This document shows positions 62,633-64,000 of a stretch of 64,000 nucleotides of DNA, one piece after another. Position 1 is the first letter of the stretch. The number at the start of each line of letters is the position of its first letter. The DNA lies in NCBI GenBank assembly GCA_966211815.1, contig CBIHOD010000003.1:68400-132399 (forward strand), given 5' to 3'. A model generated the notes under the pieces. That model was given only the letters and a program-made list of their open reading frames with translations, was not told the DNA's origin and did not search any database. Source of the DNA: JANPCX01 sp966211815. GTDB taxonomy: Bacteria; Pseudomonadota; Gammaproteobacteria; Burkholderiales; Burkholderiaceae_C. The position numbers and the translations under genes are program-made.

Positions 62633-63609
62633 GTGGAACAGCCGACCCAGCGCCAGCAGCGTGCCGGCGGGACGAAAATCGTGCGCCGCCCGGTGCACGG
62701 CGTCCTGCTGCTCGACAAGCCGCTGGGCCTGTCGAGCAACGACGCGCTGCAGAAGGCCAAGCGGCTGTACCGCGCGGAGAAGGCCGGACACACCGGCACG
62801 CTCGACCCGCTGGCCACTGGCCTGCTGCCGCTTTGCTTCGGCGCGGCCACCAAGTTCTCCCAGGTCAGCCTGGACGCCGACAAGGCCTACCTCGCCACGC
62901 TGAAGCTCGGCGTCACCACCACGACGGGCGACGCCGAGGGCGAGGTGCTCGAAGCCCGCCCGGTGGGCGCGCTCTCGCGCGCCGACCTCGAAGCCGCCTG
63001 CCGCCGCTTCACCGGCCCGATCGAACAGGTGCCGCCGATGCATTCGGCCCTCAAGAAGGACGGCAGGCCGCTCTACGAGTACGCGCGCCAGGGCGTCGAG
63101 ATAGAGCGCGCGCCGCGCAGCGTGGTGGTCCACGGCATCGACGTCGTCGGCGGCGAAGATGATTCCTGGACTATCGCGGTGCGCTGCAGCAAGGGCACTT
63201 ACGTCCGCACGCTGGCCGAGGACATCGGCGCGGCACTGGGTTGCGGCGCGCACCTCACGGCGCTGCGGCGCACGGCCAGCGGGCCGCTGTCGCTGGAGGG
63301 CAGCCTCACCCTGGAAGCGCTGGCCGGCATGACCGAGGCGCAGCGCGACGCCGCCCTGCTGGGCGCCGACTCGCTGGTGGCCGATTGGCCCAGGGTGCAG
63401 CTGGGCGACGAAGACGCGGGCCGCTTCCTCAGCGGCGTGCGCCGCCGGCTCCCGCTGGCCGACACGCCGCGCGTGCGCGTGTACGGCCCGCAACCCCAGG
63501 CCTTCCTCGGCAGCGGCCACGTCGCCGCCGGGGAGTTGATTTCAACGCGGCTGCTGAGCCCGCTGGAGGTGCAGGGACTCCTCAATTCCCCTGCGGCAAA
63601 GAGCATCAC

Positions 63610-63613
<4 letters not shown>
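62633..63613 (+). CDS. truB: tRNA pseudouridine-55 synthase TruB
   Basis: 326 residues from GTG 62633, supported by gagga at 62622-62626 within the rbfA 3' end. HGVLLLDKPLGLSSNDALQ at the N-terminus and the catalytic Asp58 in GHTGTLDPLATGLLPLC are diagnostic. It makes pseudouridine 55 in the T loop of tRNAs. The stop overlaps the typA start as ATGA. Confidence 0.97.

Positions 63614-64000
<387 letters not shown>

Overview
This is a GC-rich chromosomal window from a betaproteobacterium, most likely Burkholderiales and probably close to Comamonadaceae. The evidence is two conserved blocks in their usual order: thrS-infC-rpmI-rplT-pheS-pheT-ihfA followed by a MerR-type gene and tRNA-Pro, and rimP-nusA-infB-rbfA-truB-typA. 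A large fold-type I arginine/lysine/ornithine decarboxylase and a qmcA/nfeD pair also fit. There is no phage, insertion sequence, CRISPR array or rRNA.

Bases 1-14525 are a surface-polysaccharide locus on the + strand. It begins with the tail of a CysN-CysC fusion (PAPS supply). An AT-rich island follows, with an O-antigen-type ABC exporter (permease plus ATPase with a C-terminal glycan-binding domain) and a glycosyltransferase. Next come four tightly packed genes for UDP-2,3-diacetamido-2,3-dideoxy-mannuronate (wbpB, wbpD, wbpE and wbpI types), a flippase-like membrane protein, a sugar epimerase, two more glycosyltransferases, and gmd-fcl for GDP-L-fucose.

Bases 14601-21598 are a compact four-gene minus-strand operon: a membrane-TPR protein, a GT4-GT2 fusion, a secreted protein with about 12 GDDxY repeats, and a VanZ-like membrane protein. 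I know of no described system with this composition. Tex and a CuZn superoxide dismutase lipoprotein follow on the + strand. Next are a penicillin-acylase-family lipoprotein and an envelope operon (DUF4331 protein, small lipoprotein, TPR protein, HupE/UreJ-like protein).

Bases 31886-40044 hold the thrS operon. It has an 18-residue Thr-rich leader peptide and a hairpin attenuator in front of thrS, an ATC start codon for infC, and a compound RNA hairpin in front of rpmI-rplT.

Bases 41352-51843 are the most interesting region. A perfect Fur-box palindrome separates an uptake operon (DUF4198 protein, TonB-dependent receptor, PepSY membrane protein) from a biosynthesis and export operon. The second operon encodes an arginine-hydroxylase-like 2-oxoglutarate oxygenase, SbnB-like, SbnH-like and SbnA-like enzymes, a MATE exporter and a minimal SbnI-like ParB-fold protein. 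No NRPS or NIS synthetase is present, which points to a small aminopolycarboxylate metallophore assembled around 2,3-diaminopropionate.

The rest is tRNA-Ser, qmcA and nfeD, the decarboxylase, fabI, and the rimP-nusA-infB-rbfA-truB-typA operon behind a good sigma-70 promoter. typA runs off the window end.
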